Source: CAIWHR01 sp963813415
GTDB lineage: Bacteria; Pseudomonadota; Gammaproteobacteria; Burkholderiales; Casimicrobiaceae
DNA: 64,000 nt
Direction: 5' to 3'
Assembly (NCBI GenBank): GCA_963813415.1
Contig: CAWEYW010000011.1
Coordinates: 248,001-312,000 of the forward strand
The translations under genes were made by a program, and so were the position numbers. Every line of letters starts with the position of its first letter. The stretch's first letter is position 1. Below are positions 27,745 through 36,119 of this stretch, piece by piece. The notes below the pieces were generated by a model, which saw only the letters and a list, made by a program, of their open reading frames with translations, was not told where the DNA came from and did no database searches.

Positions 27745-28668
27745 CTACCGCGCCACCTCGAGCCCCGCCGCCACCCAAGCGTCGATCCCGCCATGCAACG
27801 GCCGCACGCGCTTGTACCCCAGCTGCCGCAGGCGTTTCGCAAGCTTGACGGCGCTTTCCTCGTTGGGGCACGCGCAATACACGACGACTTCCCCTTCGGT
27901 GACGAGTTCGCCCAGCCCTTCGAGCGACTCGATGTTCACGGTGCGCGCCCCGGGAATGCGGCCCGTTGCCTCCTGGGTGAGCGGCGACCGCACATCCAGG
28001 ATCGCGCCGACTTTCTGCTCCTCCATCAGCTGCCGGAGCTCGTCGACGGAGATACGGTCCATCCGCAGCTGCCGGATGAACAGGAAGCGTTGCCACCACT
28101 TCGACGCGATGTACGCCGCCAGCGCACCGAGCAGCAGCACGACGCCCCATCTACCAAGCGCCGCGAGCGTGGCGAGCACATCGTTCAGTGCTTCGCGAAA
28201 GACGTATCCCAGGCCGACGGCAACGCCCACCCACAGCGTCGCCCCAAGCGCATCGAACAGCACGAACTTCCAGTAGCGCATCCGCACCGCGCCGGCGAGT
28301 GCCGTGGACACCGACGCGAAGCCGGGGATGAATTTCGCGACGAGCATCGACCCGGCGCCCCAGCGCGAGAAGATGGTCTCGGTCTGGCGGACGCATGAAT
28401 CAGGGGAGAGGGATATGCGGCACAGCAGGCGCAGCACGCGCATGCCGATGCGCCGTCCGGTGATGTACCAGAACGTATCGGCGATTACCGCGCCGAGCAC
28501 CGCCACCACCACCAGCGTCGCCAAGCTCTGGCCGGCGGCCGCCGTTATCGCGCCCGCCACCATCATCGTCGGCACCGCGGGAATCGGCAGGCCGCCCTGC
28601 TCGAGCAGCACGTTCACGAACACGAAGCCGAGGCCGAATTCGCGGAGAAGCTCGATGAGGTCGGGCAT
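27745..28668 (-). CDS. DedA-family membrane protein fused to a rhodanese domain
   Basis: A 307-residue two-domain protein. Residues 1-195 form a DedA/SNARE-associated membrane domain (VNVLLEQGGLPIPAVPTM, then SRWGAGSMLVAKFIPGFASV, and several helices), a family linked to lipid scrambling and membrane homeostasis. Residues 205-307 are a cytoplasmic rhodanese domain (ILDVRSPLTQEATGRIPGA) with Cys265 in the active-site position (VVVYCACPNEESA). A second Cys two residues later is unusual. The fusion suggests sulfur or redox sensing at the membrane; the biochemical role is not known. Both domains are complete. Confidence 0.88.
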   Translation of the reverse strand: MPDLIELLREFGLGFVFVNVLLEQGGLPIPAVPTMMVAGAITAAAGQSLATLVVVAVLGAVIADTFWYITGRRIGMRVLRLLCRISLSPDSCVRQTETIFSRWGAGSMLVAKFIPGFASVSTALAGAVRMRYWKFVLFDALGATLWVGVAVGLGYVFREALNDVLATLAALGRWGVVLLLGALAAYIASKWWQRFLFIRQLRMDRISVDELRQLMEEQKVGAILDVRSPLTQEATGRIPGARTVNIESLEGLGELVTEGEVVVYCACPNEESAVKLAKRLRQLGYKRVRPLHGGIDAWVAAGLEVAR

Positions 28669-28753
28669 GGCGGCACACTACCTGAGCACAGGCCGGGACA
28701 TGCAGAGATGCGGTCGGCCCGACGCACTTTCAAGTCGCTGCGGCCCAGCCGGG

Positions 28754-28783
28754 TTTACCGGGACCGGTGGCCCGCGGTATAAT
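28754..28783 (+). promoter_or_regulatory. Promoter of tRNA-Ala
   Basis: TTTACC (28754-28759) and a consensus TATAAT (28778-28783) with 18 bases between them. The -10 ends 11 bases before the tRNA. The -10 is perfect and the -35 partial. Confidence 0.65.
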
Positions 28784-28794
28784 TTCGCCCCTCT

Positions 28795-28870
<76 letters not shown>

Positions 28871-28966
28871 GGATTCCGCCAAGGCCTTGACTGTCGAGGC
28901 CCTTCGCGTTTTCGGCGGTTCGCGAGTTCGAAGTGGTCCATCAACGTGGTCCGACTTTGGTCTCGT

Positions 28967-29675
28967 ATGCCGACTTCCACCCCGCACCTGTATCGCTCCC
29001 GGCACGGCATCTTCTATTGCCGCATCGTCGTCCCGCCGCGCCTGCGCACGCACTTCTCGCTAAAGCCATCCTGGAGCACGGCGTGACGCTGCGCACTGCC
29101 GGTTTTACTTTGATCGAACGGCCATGGGGCCGGGAAGTCTGCGCCTCGCCGCACGATACCCGGAGCAACTCCGGGCGCTGTTCGCGTATCTCGTGCATAC
29201 CGGGACGCAGATTCCCGCTGCCTTGCACGCTGTTTACGCGAACCTCAGTTCGTCGCCTGCTGTCGCGGGAGGCGCGACGAGTCATCTATCGAGCTCCCCG
29301 GCACCCGGTCTGGCGATCGCAACCGGTGCACCGGCGGCAGTGGTAAGCGCAGAGCCGGACGCGCCGCGCGCGGCGTCCCCAAGTTGGAAATGGTTCAGTG
29401 AAGCAGCCGAGCAGTTTCGCCGTTCACCGGAACACAGGCACGAATGGTCAGTGCAGTCGACCTGGAAGAACGGGTATGAGCCCCCGCTGCGCATGTTTCG
29501 CGAGCTCGTCGCGAAAGCTCAGCGCGAAACCGCTAGTGGCGAAGTGATCTGGGACATCGGTGTCGCCGAGCCCACCGTGGAGATCGTCGAGGCATACGTC
29601 GACGCGATGTGGAAGTTCCCGGGTCGGCAGGGTAAACGTGCCGGCAAGCAGGATGCGAAAGCGATGCTCAACAGC
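28967..29675 (+). pseudogene. Decayed phage-type integrase
   Basis: Remnants of a tyrosine recombinase in at least two frames. At 28967-29086 an N-terminal arm-binding piece reads HLYRSRHGIFYCRIVVPPRLR, ending at a stop. From 29124 a second frame carries a core-binding-like segment with WSVQSTWKNGYEPPLRMFRELV and IVEAYVDAMWKFPGRQGKR. No catalytic domain with the R-H-R-Y residues is present. The location just 3' of tRNA-Ala is where such integrases normally sit. The frame then runs without a stop into an unrelated alcohol dehydrogenase fragment at 29676. Confidence 0.65.
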
Positions 29676-29837
29676 GGCAAGGAGCGGATGCGTCGGTTGA
29701 TGGACGTGGTCGCGGCAGGCCGCGTGGATCTCAAACCGCTGGTGACGCATCGCTTCAAGCTCGACCAGATCTCGCAGGCCTATGACTTGTTCTCGCATCA
29801 GCGCGACGGCGTGCTGAAGGTCGCGATTACACCGTGA
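29676..29837 (+). pseudogene. C-terminal fragment of a zinc-dependent alcohol dehydrogenase
   Basis: The last 53 codons before the stop (GKERMRRLMDVVAAGRVD, LVTHRFKLD, AYDLFSHQRDGVLKVAI) match the C-terminus of medium-chain zinc alcohol dehydrogenases. The catalytic and NAD-binding parts are absent. It is joined in frame to the integrase remnant, so the recombination or deletion endpoint lies at or just before 29676. Such dehydrogenases occur in low-oxygen loci beside universal stress proteins, so this may be what is left of a gene native to this region. Confidence 0.7.
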
Positions 29838-29847
29838 ATGAATCGAT

Positions 29848-31107
29848 TCAGTCGATGGCATAAACGAGGATGCCGAGTCCCGTGGCGATCGCCGCCGGAA
29901 TGCCGTAGCGCTCGAGCCTGGACACCGCGTCCCCGGCGATGACCTCGACCGGCACGGTAGTCAACTCGAGCACCTTGTTCGTGACGGACGCCTCGACCAT
30001 GCGGGTGAGCGAGTTCTTTCGGGCGGTGCTCATCACGATGTGATCGCAGCCGATACTTCGGGCCGTCTCGACGATGACCTGCGCCTTGCGGCCGACCGCC
30101 ATGTGGGTCGTGTGCGGAACTCCCGCATCGTCGAGCAGCCGTCGAACCGGGCGCAGGGTCGCGCGCGATCGGTCATCGTGGTAGGACTTCAGGTTCTTGC
30201 GGCTGAAGAACTGGCTGATGTGCCTCGGGAAAGGCGCTTGCACGTTCAGCAGGTGCACTTCAAGGGCCGGGTTCTCCCGATATTCGGAGATGATGTGCCG
30301 CACCGCACGCTCCGAATTCGCGGAATCGTCGACCGGTACCAAGATCTTGCGCATACAACCTCCTTCGGTGAGTTGGGCGGATGACATTCGGACTTGGCGC
30401 GCAAAGCCCGCGAGGCGTGCGCTGATGCGCGACTCGAGTCGGCGATGATTCCGGACGAAGCCAGCCCACAGGACGCCTCCCACGACGCAGACGTACAGCA
30501 ATGGAATCGTTGCCCGATGGCCGCTCAGGCTCTGGTGGAGCGCCGGTTCTCCGGTGGACATGCGGACTGCGGTGAACGCGAGCACCGCGGCGCCGATGTA
30601 GACGAACCCCGGAAACCGCTCGACGAAGCGCAGCAGGAGCGTGCTCCCCCAGATCACGATGGGAATGCTGATCAACAGCCCGGTGATCACCAGAACGAAA
30701 CTTCCGTGAGCCGCACCGGCGACCGCCAGCACGTTGTCGAGTCCCATGAGCGCGTCTGCAACCACAATGGTGCGCAGGGCGCCCCAGAAGCCGCCCGCCG
30801 GCTGCCGGCCCGCCGCATCCATCGCGCCTTCCTTGGGACAAAGCAGCCGGTAAGCGATCCAGACCAGCAGCGCGCCCCCCGCGGCCATCAACCCCGGTAC
30901 GCGCAACAGCCAGACGACGATCAGCGTCAACGAGCTTCGAACGGCAATAGCGCCGACCACGCCCCAGGCGATCGCGCGCGTCTGCAAGTGCTTGGGTATA
31001 TGTCGGACCGCGAGCGCAATGACGATGGCGTTGTCCCCTGCCAGGACGAGATCGATGACAACGATGGCTCCCAGGGCTGCCAAGAAGCCGGATGAGAAGG
31101 GGTCCAA
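29848..31107 (-). CDS. TerC/YjbE-type membrane protein fused to a UspA domain
   Basis: A 419-residue open frame. Residues 1-220 are a TerC-family membrane domain with the paired acidic motifs DLVLAGDNAIVIA and ADALMGLDNVLAVAG, a family linked to metal-ion export and tellurite resistance. Residues 252-395 are a universal stress domain (MRKILVPVDDSANSERAV ... GCDHIVMSTARKNSLTRM), and a final hydrophobic helix ends the protein. Met252 (ATG at 30354) is preceded by a perfect AAGGAGG, so the Usp half may also be translated alone from within the same frame. It may be two genes merged by loss of a stop, or a true fusion with an internal start. Confidence 0.82.
   Translation of the reverse strand: MDPFSSGFLAALGAIVVIDLVLAGDNAIVIALAVRHIPKHLQTRAIAWGVVGAIAVRSSLTLIVVWLLRVPGLMAAGGALLVWIAYRLLCPKEGAMDAAGRQPAGGFWGALRTIVVADALMGLDNVLAVAGAAHGSFVLVITGLLISIPIVIWGSTLLLRFVERFPGFVYIGAAVLAFTAVRMSTGEPALHQSLSGHRATIPLLYVCVVGGVLWAGFVRNHRRLESRISARLAGFARQVRMSSAQLTEGGCMRKILVPVDDSANSERAVRHIISEYRENPALEVHLLNVQAPFPRHISQFFSRKNLKSYHDDRSRATLRPVRRLLDDAGVPHTTHMAVGRKAQVIVETARSIGCDHIVMSTARKNSLTRMVEASVTNKVLELTTVPVEVIAGDAVSRLERYGIPAAIATGLGILVYAID
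30354..30365 (-). promoter_or_regulatory. Internal Shine-Dalgarno inside the TerC-Usp frame
   Basis: AAGGAGG (30359-30365 on the minus strand) sits four bases before the in-frame ATG at 30354, where the UspA domain begins (MRKILVPVDD). It is the strongest ribosome site in this neighbourhood and suggests independent initiation of the Usp part. Confidence 0.6.
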
Positions 31108-31153
31108 ATTTCCCTCGTACGAGTGCCGAGTTCGACCGCTCCACTCGATCAGG

Positions 31154-31993
31154 TCACGACATGTTCGATTCGGCTGCCGCGAACGGAGAGGCGTCCGCTT
31201 GCAGAAGCGCGAGGCCGTCCAGGTCGAGAATCGTTATCCGGGGGCCGTGCGCGACGATGAGATGGTCGCGCTCGAGGCGCGACATGACCCGGCTCACGGT
31301 TTCGAGCTCCACGCCAACGTAGCTGCCGATATCGCGGCGGGTGAGGCGCAGATCGAACTGCCGCGGCGAATAACCGTGCATGCGCATGCGACGCGAGAAG
31401 TCGAGCAGGAACGCCGCAACGCGCTGTACGCTCCGCATCGAGCCCAGCAGACGCACGAGATCCTGCTGCCGCGTGATCTCGCGCCCCAGGATGCCGCAGA
31501 GAGCCTGCTGCAGAGCTTGTTCGTGCAGTGACTGCTGAAAGAGGTTGGCACGGGGTACCAGGCAGACCTCGCCATGGTCGAGCGCGATCGCGTCCGAGCG
31601 GTATCGGCCACCGTCGACGCCGTCCAGGCCCAGTATGTCTCCGGGCATGCGGAGTCCTGTGACCTGCTCGTCCCCGTTTCGCGACAGGACGGAGCTCTTG
31701 AAGAATCCCGCGCGAATCGGGTAGATCGCGTCGCACTGAGCGCCCGCGTGGTACAGCGTCTGCCCACGGCTGACCCGGCGCCGCGAGACCACCACGAAAT
31801 CGAGCAGCGACACCTCGCTCGCATCCATGCTCGAAGGCATGCACATCCCACGGACCGGGCAGTTGGCGCAGTCGGGCCGGAAGCGCTGTGCACTCGGGAA
31901 CGGGCTGAATGCGGGGTTTCCCCCGCTAGGGACCAAGTCAGGGACGGTGAACGGTGCTGACTTCGTCCTGTCTTCAGCGACCACAGCTTCCAT
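31154..31993 (-). CDS. FNR/Anr-type oxygen-sensing regulator
   Basis: A 279-residue Crp/Fnr-family activator with FNR hallmarks. Cys42, Cys45 and Cys51 (CANCPVRGMC) plus Cys144 (GEVCLVP) reproduce the E. coli FNR cluster ligands, including the 93-residue gap to the last one, so an oxygen-labile [4Fe-4S] cluster is expected. The helix-turn-helix (TRRDIGSYVGVELETVSRVMSRL) keeps the E--SR recognition residues for TTGAT-N4-ATCAA. The start at 31993 has GGAG seven bases upstream; an ATG at 32053 is less likely. It sits among stress-protein genes it probably controls. Confidence 0.92.
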   Translation of the reverse strand: MEAVVAEDRTKSAPFTVPDLVPSGGNPAFSPFPSAQRFRPDCANCPVRGMCMPSSMDASEVSLLDFVVVSRRRVSRGQTLYHAGAQCDAIYPIRAGFFKSSVLSRNGDEQVTGLRMPGDILGLDGVDGGRYRSDAIALDHGEVCLVPRANLFQQSLHEQALQQALCGILGREITRQQDLVRLLGSMRSVQRVAAFLLDFSRRMRMHGYSPRQFDLRLTRRDIGSYVGVELETVSRVMSRLERDHLIVAHGPRITILDLDGLALLQADASPFAAAESNMS

Positions 31994-32207
31994 TGCAAAC
32001 TCCACGCAGGTGAATGACAGCGGCGGGCGCGTGCGCGACGCGTTGGCGGTCATCGAGGTTACGGCACGAGCTCGGGCGTACCGCGACGGAACGGCCCCGA
32101 GACCTGCGCGTTAGTGTCGCGAGACGATGGTGCCGGCATCGACGACTGTTGTGGGTGCATGGGTGGCGCAGCTTCGCGATCGTCACGGCAAGGAGTTTCC
32201 CCGCACG

Positions 32208-32597
32208 TCACGAGCGCTGCGGCACGGTTCCCGGCGCCATGCTCGCCACCGCCGTCTTGCGGGGTGGATTTGCGCCGCGGTTCGAACCGTAGCTGGGGCC
32301 ATCCCGGCAGGCGCGTAGGAAACCTCGAATCGCGAGATTCAGGGCATCGTCGACCGCGCCGGGCCAAGTGCACCCGAGGGCGTCTGCCGTCACGTCGCCA
32401 AAGATGTCCGTTGCCAGGCGGATGCTGCAACGCTTCGTGGCCTCGTCTCGGAGTCCTTCCTTCGTCGACAGACACGCCTCGACGCGCAGGATCATTCGCG
32501 TGAGACCACGCGTCGCGAACCGCGCACGATGGGCCGCGAAGCCTCGAAACCGTGCCGCTTCGGCATCCCTGGAATCGACGAGCACCTGAATCCGCAT
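32208..32597 (-). CDS. HPF/RaiA-like ribosome-associated protein (copy 1)
   Basis: A 129-residue protein that resembles the ribosome-hibernation fold: MRIQVLVDSRD as strand 1, then RVEACLSTKEGL, KRCSIRLATD and a final helix AVDDALNLAIRGFLRACRD. The tail after about residue 105 is low-complexity. Similarity is by pattern only, so the call is moderate. The ATG at 32597 has GGAG seven bases upstream. It lies between the fnr-type gene and the tandem Usp gene on the same strand; a second protein of this type is at 34788-35135. Ribosome silencing under low oxygen would suit the region. Confidence 0.6.
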   Translation of the reverse strand: MRIQVLVDSRDAEAARFRGFAAHRARFATRGLTRMILRVEACLSTKEGLRDEATKRCSIRLATDIFGDVTADALGCTWPGAVDDALNLAIRGFLRACRDGPSYGSNRGANPPRKTAVASMAPGTVPQRS

Positions 32598-32873
32598 TGC
32601 GATCTCCACGCGACATGAACGTGCCCACCATAACGTTCACTGAGCTCTTGAAGGAGCAGCGAACAGCGAATGAATGGTTCGGAAAAGAGGAACAAGATCG
32701 GAGCTTGAGGAGCGCGTCCGTGTTCTGCACCGATGCCGGTGCGTGATTCCTGTAAGTGCAACATCCGATGTATCCGGCCGTGCACCAGCGCGCTGACGAG
32801 CCGCTCGGCAAATCACCGCATACGTCGCTTGCTGCAACATCGGAAATTCATCGCAGGCGTGTCGGTGCACCCT

Positions 32874-33743
32874 TCACCGGACCAGAAGGACGGGCACGTT
32901 CGAGCGGTCCAGAGCGCCGTTGGCGACACTCCCGAGCAATAGCCGTTCGACCGCCTTGACTGCTCTGGCCCCCAGAACAAGGACATCCGCCCGGTGCTCT
33001 TCCGCGGCCCGCAGGAGAGTCGCGAGTGGCGCTCCGATGCGCAAAGCGCCGGTGGCGGGCCAACCAGAGCTTTCCAGGCGAGTGACGGCGTCATTCACTG
33101 CGACCGCGGCTTTTTCCTGCCGCTCTCGATTGATCGCGCGCACTTCGTGCTGAAGCTGCCGCCTGATCGAAGCCGAGAGCCAAACCGATGTGGGCACCGA
33201 CATCGGCTGAATTGCTTGCACCACCACGACCCGGCTCGCACGGGAGGGTGCCAGCGTACACACGAAATCAAGGGCGCGCTTGGCGTTCGGGCTGCCGTCG
33301 AATCCGACGAGCAGTCGTCGGATCGCGCGGGGGGCTTCCCGCACGATCAACACCGGACAGGCGGCCCGGGCAGCGATTGACCGTGAAACGCTGCCGGCAA
33401 GAAGCCGGCGAAAGGCGCCATGGCCGCGCCACCCGAGCACGATGGCAGTGGCCTTGAACCTCTTCTCTTCGGCGACGATGGCATCGATCGGCGGCTTGTC
33501 CACGATCACCACATCGGGCTCGTGCCAGCGTCGCTTGAGCACGCGTGTCGCCGCATCAGCGACAAGCCGCGCAACGACGCTGCTCGCGCTCGCCCCTGGC
33601 GGCATTGGCTCCGGGTACGCCACGACCGTTCTCGCAAGCGCAGAGCGCGGCCAGGGAAACTTCACTGCCGTGGCCACCGCGGCTTGGGCGGCTGGTGAGC
33701 CATCGGTAGCGATGAGAATGCGTTGCTGGGCTGGATGTTTCAT
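32874..33743 (-). CDS. Tandem universal stress protein
   Basis: A 289-residue cytoplasmic protein with two UspA domains. Domain 1 (about 7-135) has ILIATDGS and the nucleotide loop GWRGHGAFRRLLAGSVS. Domain 2 (about 140-289) has LLVGFDGSPNAKRAL and GARAVKAVERLLLGSVAN; the second loop lacks the G-x-G-rich form, so ATP binding may be limited to domain 1. Proteins of this type are induced by oxygen limitation and starvation. It is one of two Usp-containing genes in this cluster. Confidence 0.9.
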   Translation of the reverse strand: MKHPAQQRILIATDGSPAAQAAVATAVKFPWPRSALARTVVAYPEPMPPGASASSVVARLVADAATRVLKRRWHEPDVVIVDKPPIDAIVAEEKRFKATAIVLGWRGHGAFRRLLAGSVSRSIAARAACPVLIVREAPRAIRRLLVGFDGSPNAKRALDFVCTLAPSRASRVVVVQAIQPMSVPTSVWLSASIRRQLQHEVRAINRERQEKAAVAVNDAVTRLESSGWPATGALRIGAPLATLLRAAEEHRADVLVLGARAVKAVERLLLGSVANGALDRSNVPVLLVR

Positions 33744-33806
33744 GAATGTTCTCGTTTGCCATGGCGCACGGATACTTGAACACGGAGCGACCCGGCACCC
33801 AGGTAA

Positions 33807-34043
33807 TCAGTCGAAGATCTCACTGAGCCACGATTCCCTGCGCCCGTGCTTCGGTCCGCGGAACGAGCCGTGGTTCGAGCTCCCGTGCTGCGCCCGCGTG
33901 GGTATGGTGCCGGCGCGATCGATCAACTTGTCGAGCTCGCCGCGGTCCAGCCAGACGCCGCGGCAGAGCGGACAGTAGTCGATCTCGACGCCTTGTCGAT
34001 CGGTCATAACCAGCGTGGAATCGGGACAGGTGGGGCACTTCAT
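33807..34043 (-). CDS. Small TFIIB-type zinc-ribbon protein
   Basis: A 78-residue protein with a zf-TFIIB-like ribbon: CPTCPDS (residues 3-9) and YCPLCRGVWLDRGELDKLI (about 23-41) give a C-x2-C...C-x2-C zinc site followed by the family helix. The tail is His/Gly/Ser-rich. Function is unknown in this widespread family. Two adjacent ATGs exist (34046, 34043); the second is better spaced from the GAGGAG. It follows the Bax-inhibitor-type gene by 17 bp, so they share a transcript. Confidence 0.8.
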   Translation of the reverse strand: MKCPTCPDSTLVMTDRQGVEIDYCPLCRGVWLDRGELDKLIDRAGTIPTRAQHGSSNHGSFRGPKHGRRESWLSEIFD

Positions 34044-34060
34044 CATCGTCTCCTCGCAGA

Positions 34061-34768
34061 TCAAGCGTCCGAGTTGCCCAGCCCGAACAGGCTGAGCAAG
34101 CTCGCGAACAGGTTGTAGATCGAGACGTAAAGACTGACTGTGGCGAGCACGTAGTTCGTCTCGCCGCCATTCACGATGCGGCTGGTCTCGTACAGGATCA
34201 GGCCTGCCGAAATCAAGGCGACGGCGGCCGCGACGACCAGCGCCAGCGCGGGCACGTTCATGAAGACGGCAACCGCGCCGGCGATCAGTGCCACGATCAT
34301 GCCGGCAAGGAGGAACGTGCCCATGAAGCTGAAGTCGCGCCGGGTCGTCAAGGCGAAGGCAGACAGCGCCGCGAAGGTCAGGCCGGTGATGCCAAGCGCG
34401 ACGGCCACGGTCAGACCGCCCCCTGACATGGCGAGCGAGCGCGAGAGCAATGGGCCGAGCGTGTAACCCATGAACCCGGTGAGCGCGAACACCGCCGCCA
34501 GCGCCCAGGCGCTGGTGCGCAGTCTGACGACGGCGAACAACAGGCCGAAATAGCCAACCAGCGTCAGCACGAATCCGGGCGACGGCAGCTTGTACATCAC
34601 GCTGACGGCAGCGATGCCCGCCGAGAACACCAGCGTCGTGGCAAGGAGGGCATAGGTGTTGCGCAACACGCGATGCGCGGAACTTGCGCCCAGTGTGGGA
34701 GCCTCGCCAGCCGGTGCTACGGCGGAGCGCAGTGGTTGCCACGAAAGCATTTGGCTTGGGGTCTTCAT
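34061..34768 (-). CDS. Bax inhibitor-1/YccA-family membrane protein
   Basis: A 235-residue polytopic membrane protein of the BI-1/YbhL/YccA family with seven hydrophobic helices starting at about residue 37 (VLRNTYALLATTLVFSAGIA). The late segments (ILYETSRIVNGGETNYVLATVSLYVSIYNLFASLLSLFG) are a strong signature. Members modulate membrane proteases such as FtsH or act as calcium/proton channels. The N-terminal 30 residues are soluble. It precedes the zinc-ribbon gene in the stress cluster; an FtsH homologue is encoded elsewhere in this window, but a link is only speculation. Confidence 0.9.
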   Translation of the reverse strand: MKTPSQMLSWQPLRSAVAPAGEAPTLGASSAHRVLRNTYALLATTLVFSAGIAAVSVMYKLPSPGFVLTLVGYFGLLFAVVRLRTSAWALAAVFALTGFMGYTLGPLLSRSLAMSGGGLTVAVALGITGLTFAALSAFALTTRRDFSFMGTFLLAGMIVALIAGAVAVFMNVPALALVVAAAVALISAGLILYETSRIVNGGETNYVLATVSLYVSIYNLFASLLSLFGLGNSDA

Positions 34769-34787
34769 GCGTAATTTCCTCGAGGGG

Positions 34788-35135
34788 CTAGCGCTGAAAG
34801 GCCGGGGTGTGTGAGCGCGGCCGGTGGTCGTTCGCGGAGCGGCGCGACAGGCGCAACAGGCGGCGCACCGCGCGCGTCAACGCCTCGTCCAGCGCAGCGC
34901 GCCATTCGCGAGCGGTGGAAGTGGCGATCACGAATCCCGCGCCGTCGCTGTCGAGCTTGACCTGGCAGCGTTTCGCCAGGCGGCCATGCCGACCGGAGAT
35001 GTCGGACAGCCTGAGCTGCGCGCGGGGCTCCCATGCAACCAGGCGTCGCAGCGCGAAGGACGTGCGTCGCGTCGCGAGCTCACGCACCTGCTCCGCGTCC
35101 TGATTCGGCGAGTCGAACAGCACTTCCACTAGCAT
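34788..35135 (-). CDS. HPF/RaiA-like ribosome-associated protein (copy 2)
   Basis: A 115-residue protein with the same pattern as the one at 32208-32597: strand 1 (MLVEVLFDS), a helix with RRTSFALRRL, strands RAQLRLSDISG and KRCQVKLDSDG, then helix ALDEALTRAVRRLLRLSRR. This fits HPF/RaiA-type ribosome hibernation factors better than copy 1. The ATG at 35135 is preceded by GGAGG with five-base spacing; an ATG four codons upstream is possible. It is divergent from the NhaR-like gene and lies 19 bp upstream of the BI-1 gene. Confidence 0.65.
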   Translation of the reverse strand: MLVEVLFDSPNQDAEQVRELATRRTSFALRRLVAWEPRAQLRLSDISGRHGRLAKRCQVKLDSDGAGFVIATSTAREWRAALDEALTRAVRRLLRLSRRSANDHRPRSHTPAFQR

Positions 35136-35234
35136 GGCGCCCTCCATGGGTTTGAACGTCGACGAACGATAGCCTTGGAGTCGGTTCTCAAAAAGCAGAT
35201 AATAAGGAACTGATATTTCGTAAACACGGAACCT

Positions 35235-36119
35235 ATGGCTCACGGCTTCAGTTACCGGCACCTCTACTATTTCTGGGTCGTCGCCAAGGAAGGCGGCGTT
35301 GCACGGGCCGCCGAGCGGCTCGGCATGGCGGTGCAGACCGTCAGCACGCAGGTTCACGAACTCGAGCGCTCGCTCGGTGCTGCGCTGCTCAAGCCTTCGG
35401 GCCGCCGTCTCGTGCTGACCGAAGCCGGCTTTGCGGCACTGCGCCAGGCGGAACAGATCTTCCAGCTGGGCAAGCAGTTACCGGCACTCGTCCGTGACGC
35501 GCTTGGGTCCCCCGTCGCACGACTCGCAGTCGGAATCTCCGATGGCCTCTCGAAGGTCGTCGTCCGGCAGCTCCTGCAGCCGGTCATGGACGAGCCTAAC
35601 CTGCGGTTGCATTGTTACGACGACGAATACGAAGACCTGCTCGCCGACCTCGCATTGCATCGCCTGGACGTCATTCTCGCGGACCGTGCGCCACCGCCGA
35701 ATCCGAGCCTGCGAGTGTTCAGTCATTCGCTGGGTTCGCCGGCACTGGCGTGGTACGCGCCAAAGGCCTTGTATGCGCTCGCGCGCAAAGACTTTCCAGG
35801 CTCGCTTGCACGCGTGCCCGTGCTGCTGCCGACGGCACACGCCGCCGCTCGCACACGGTTGGATAGTTGGTTCGAGCGGCGCGCAATCACTGCCCGCGTC
35901 GTGGGAGAGTTCGAGGACAGCGCCTTGATGGCCACTTTCGGCGCAGGCGGCATGGGCGTATTTCCCGCGTCCGAGCTGGCGCGTGAAGATATGACGACGC
36001 ACTATGGCGTGAAGTGGCTCGGACCTTGCGAGGGAGTGGAGGAACACCTATTCGCCATCGGCAGCCAGAGGAAGGTCCTCCACCCGTTGGTGCAGCGCCT
36101 GTTGACGAGCAAGTCGTAA
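35235..36119 (+). CDS. NhaR-like LysR-family regulator
   Basis: A 294-residue LysR-type regulator. The N-terminal winged helix (YRHLYYFWVVAKEGGVARAAERLGMAVQTVSTQVHELERSLG in two halves) is the NhaR form, with YRHLYYFW in place of the usual LRYF. The C-terminal two-lobed sensor domain is complete. E. coli NhaR activates a sodium/proton antiporter in response to Na+; no antiporter gene is adjacent here, although a hydrophobic gene fragment lies just downstream. It is divergent from the HPF-like gene across a 100-bp AT-rich gap that probably holds both promoters. Confidence 0.88.
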   Translation: MAHGFSYRHLYYFWVVAKEGGVARAAERLGMAVQTVSTQVHELERSLGAALLKPSGRRLVLTEAGFAALRQAEQIFQLGKQLPALVRDALGSPVARLAVGISDGLSKVVVRQLLQPVMDEPNLRLHCYDDEYEDLLADLALHRLDVILADRAPPPNPSLRVFSHSLGSPALAWYAPKALYALARKDFPGSLARVPVLLPTAHAAARTRLDSWFERRAITARVVGEFEDSALMATFGAGGMGVFPASELAREDMTTHYGVKWLGPCEGVEEHLFAIGSQRKVLHPLVQRLLTSKS

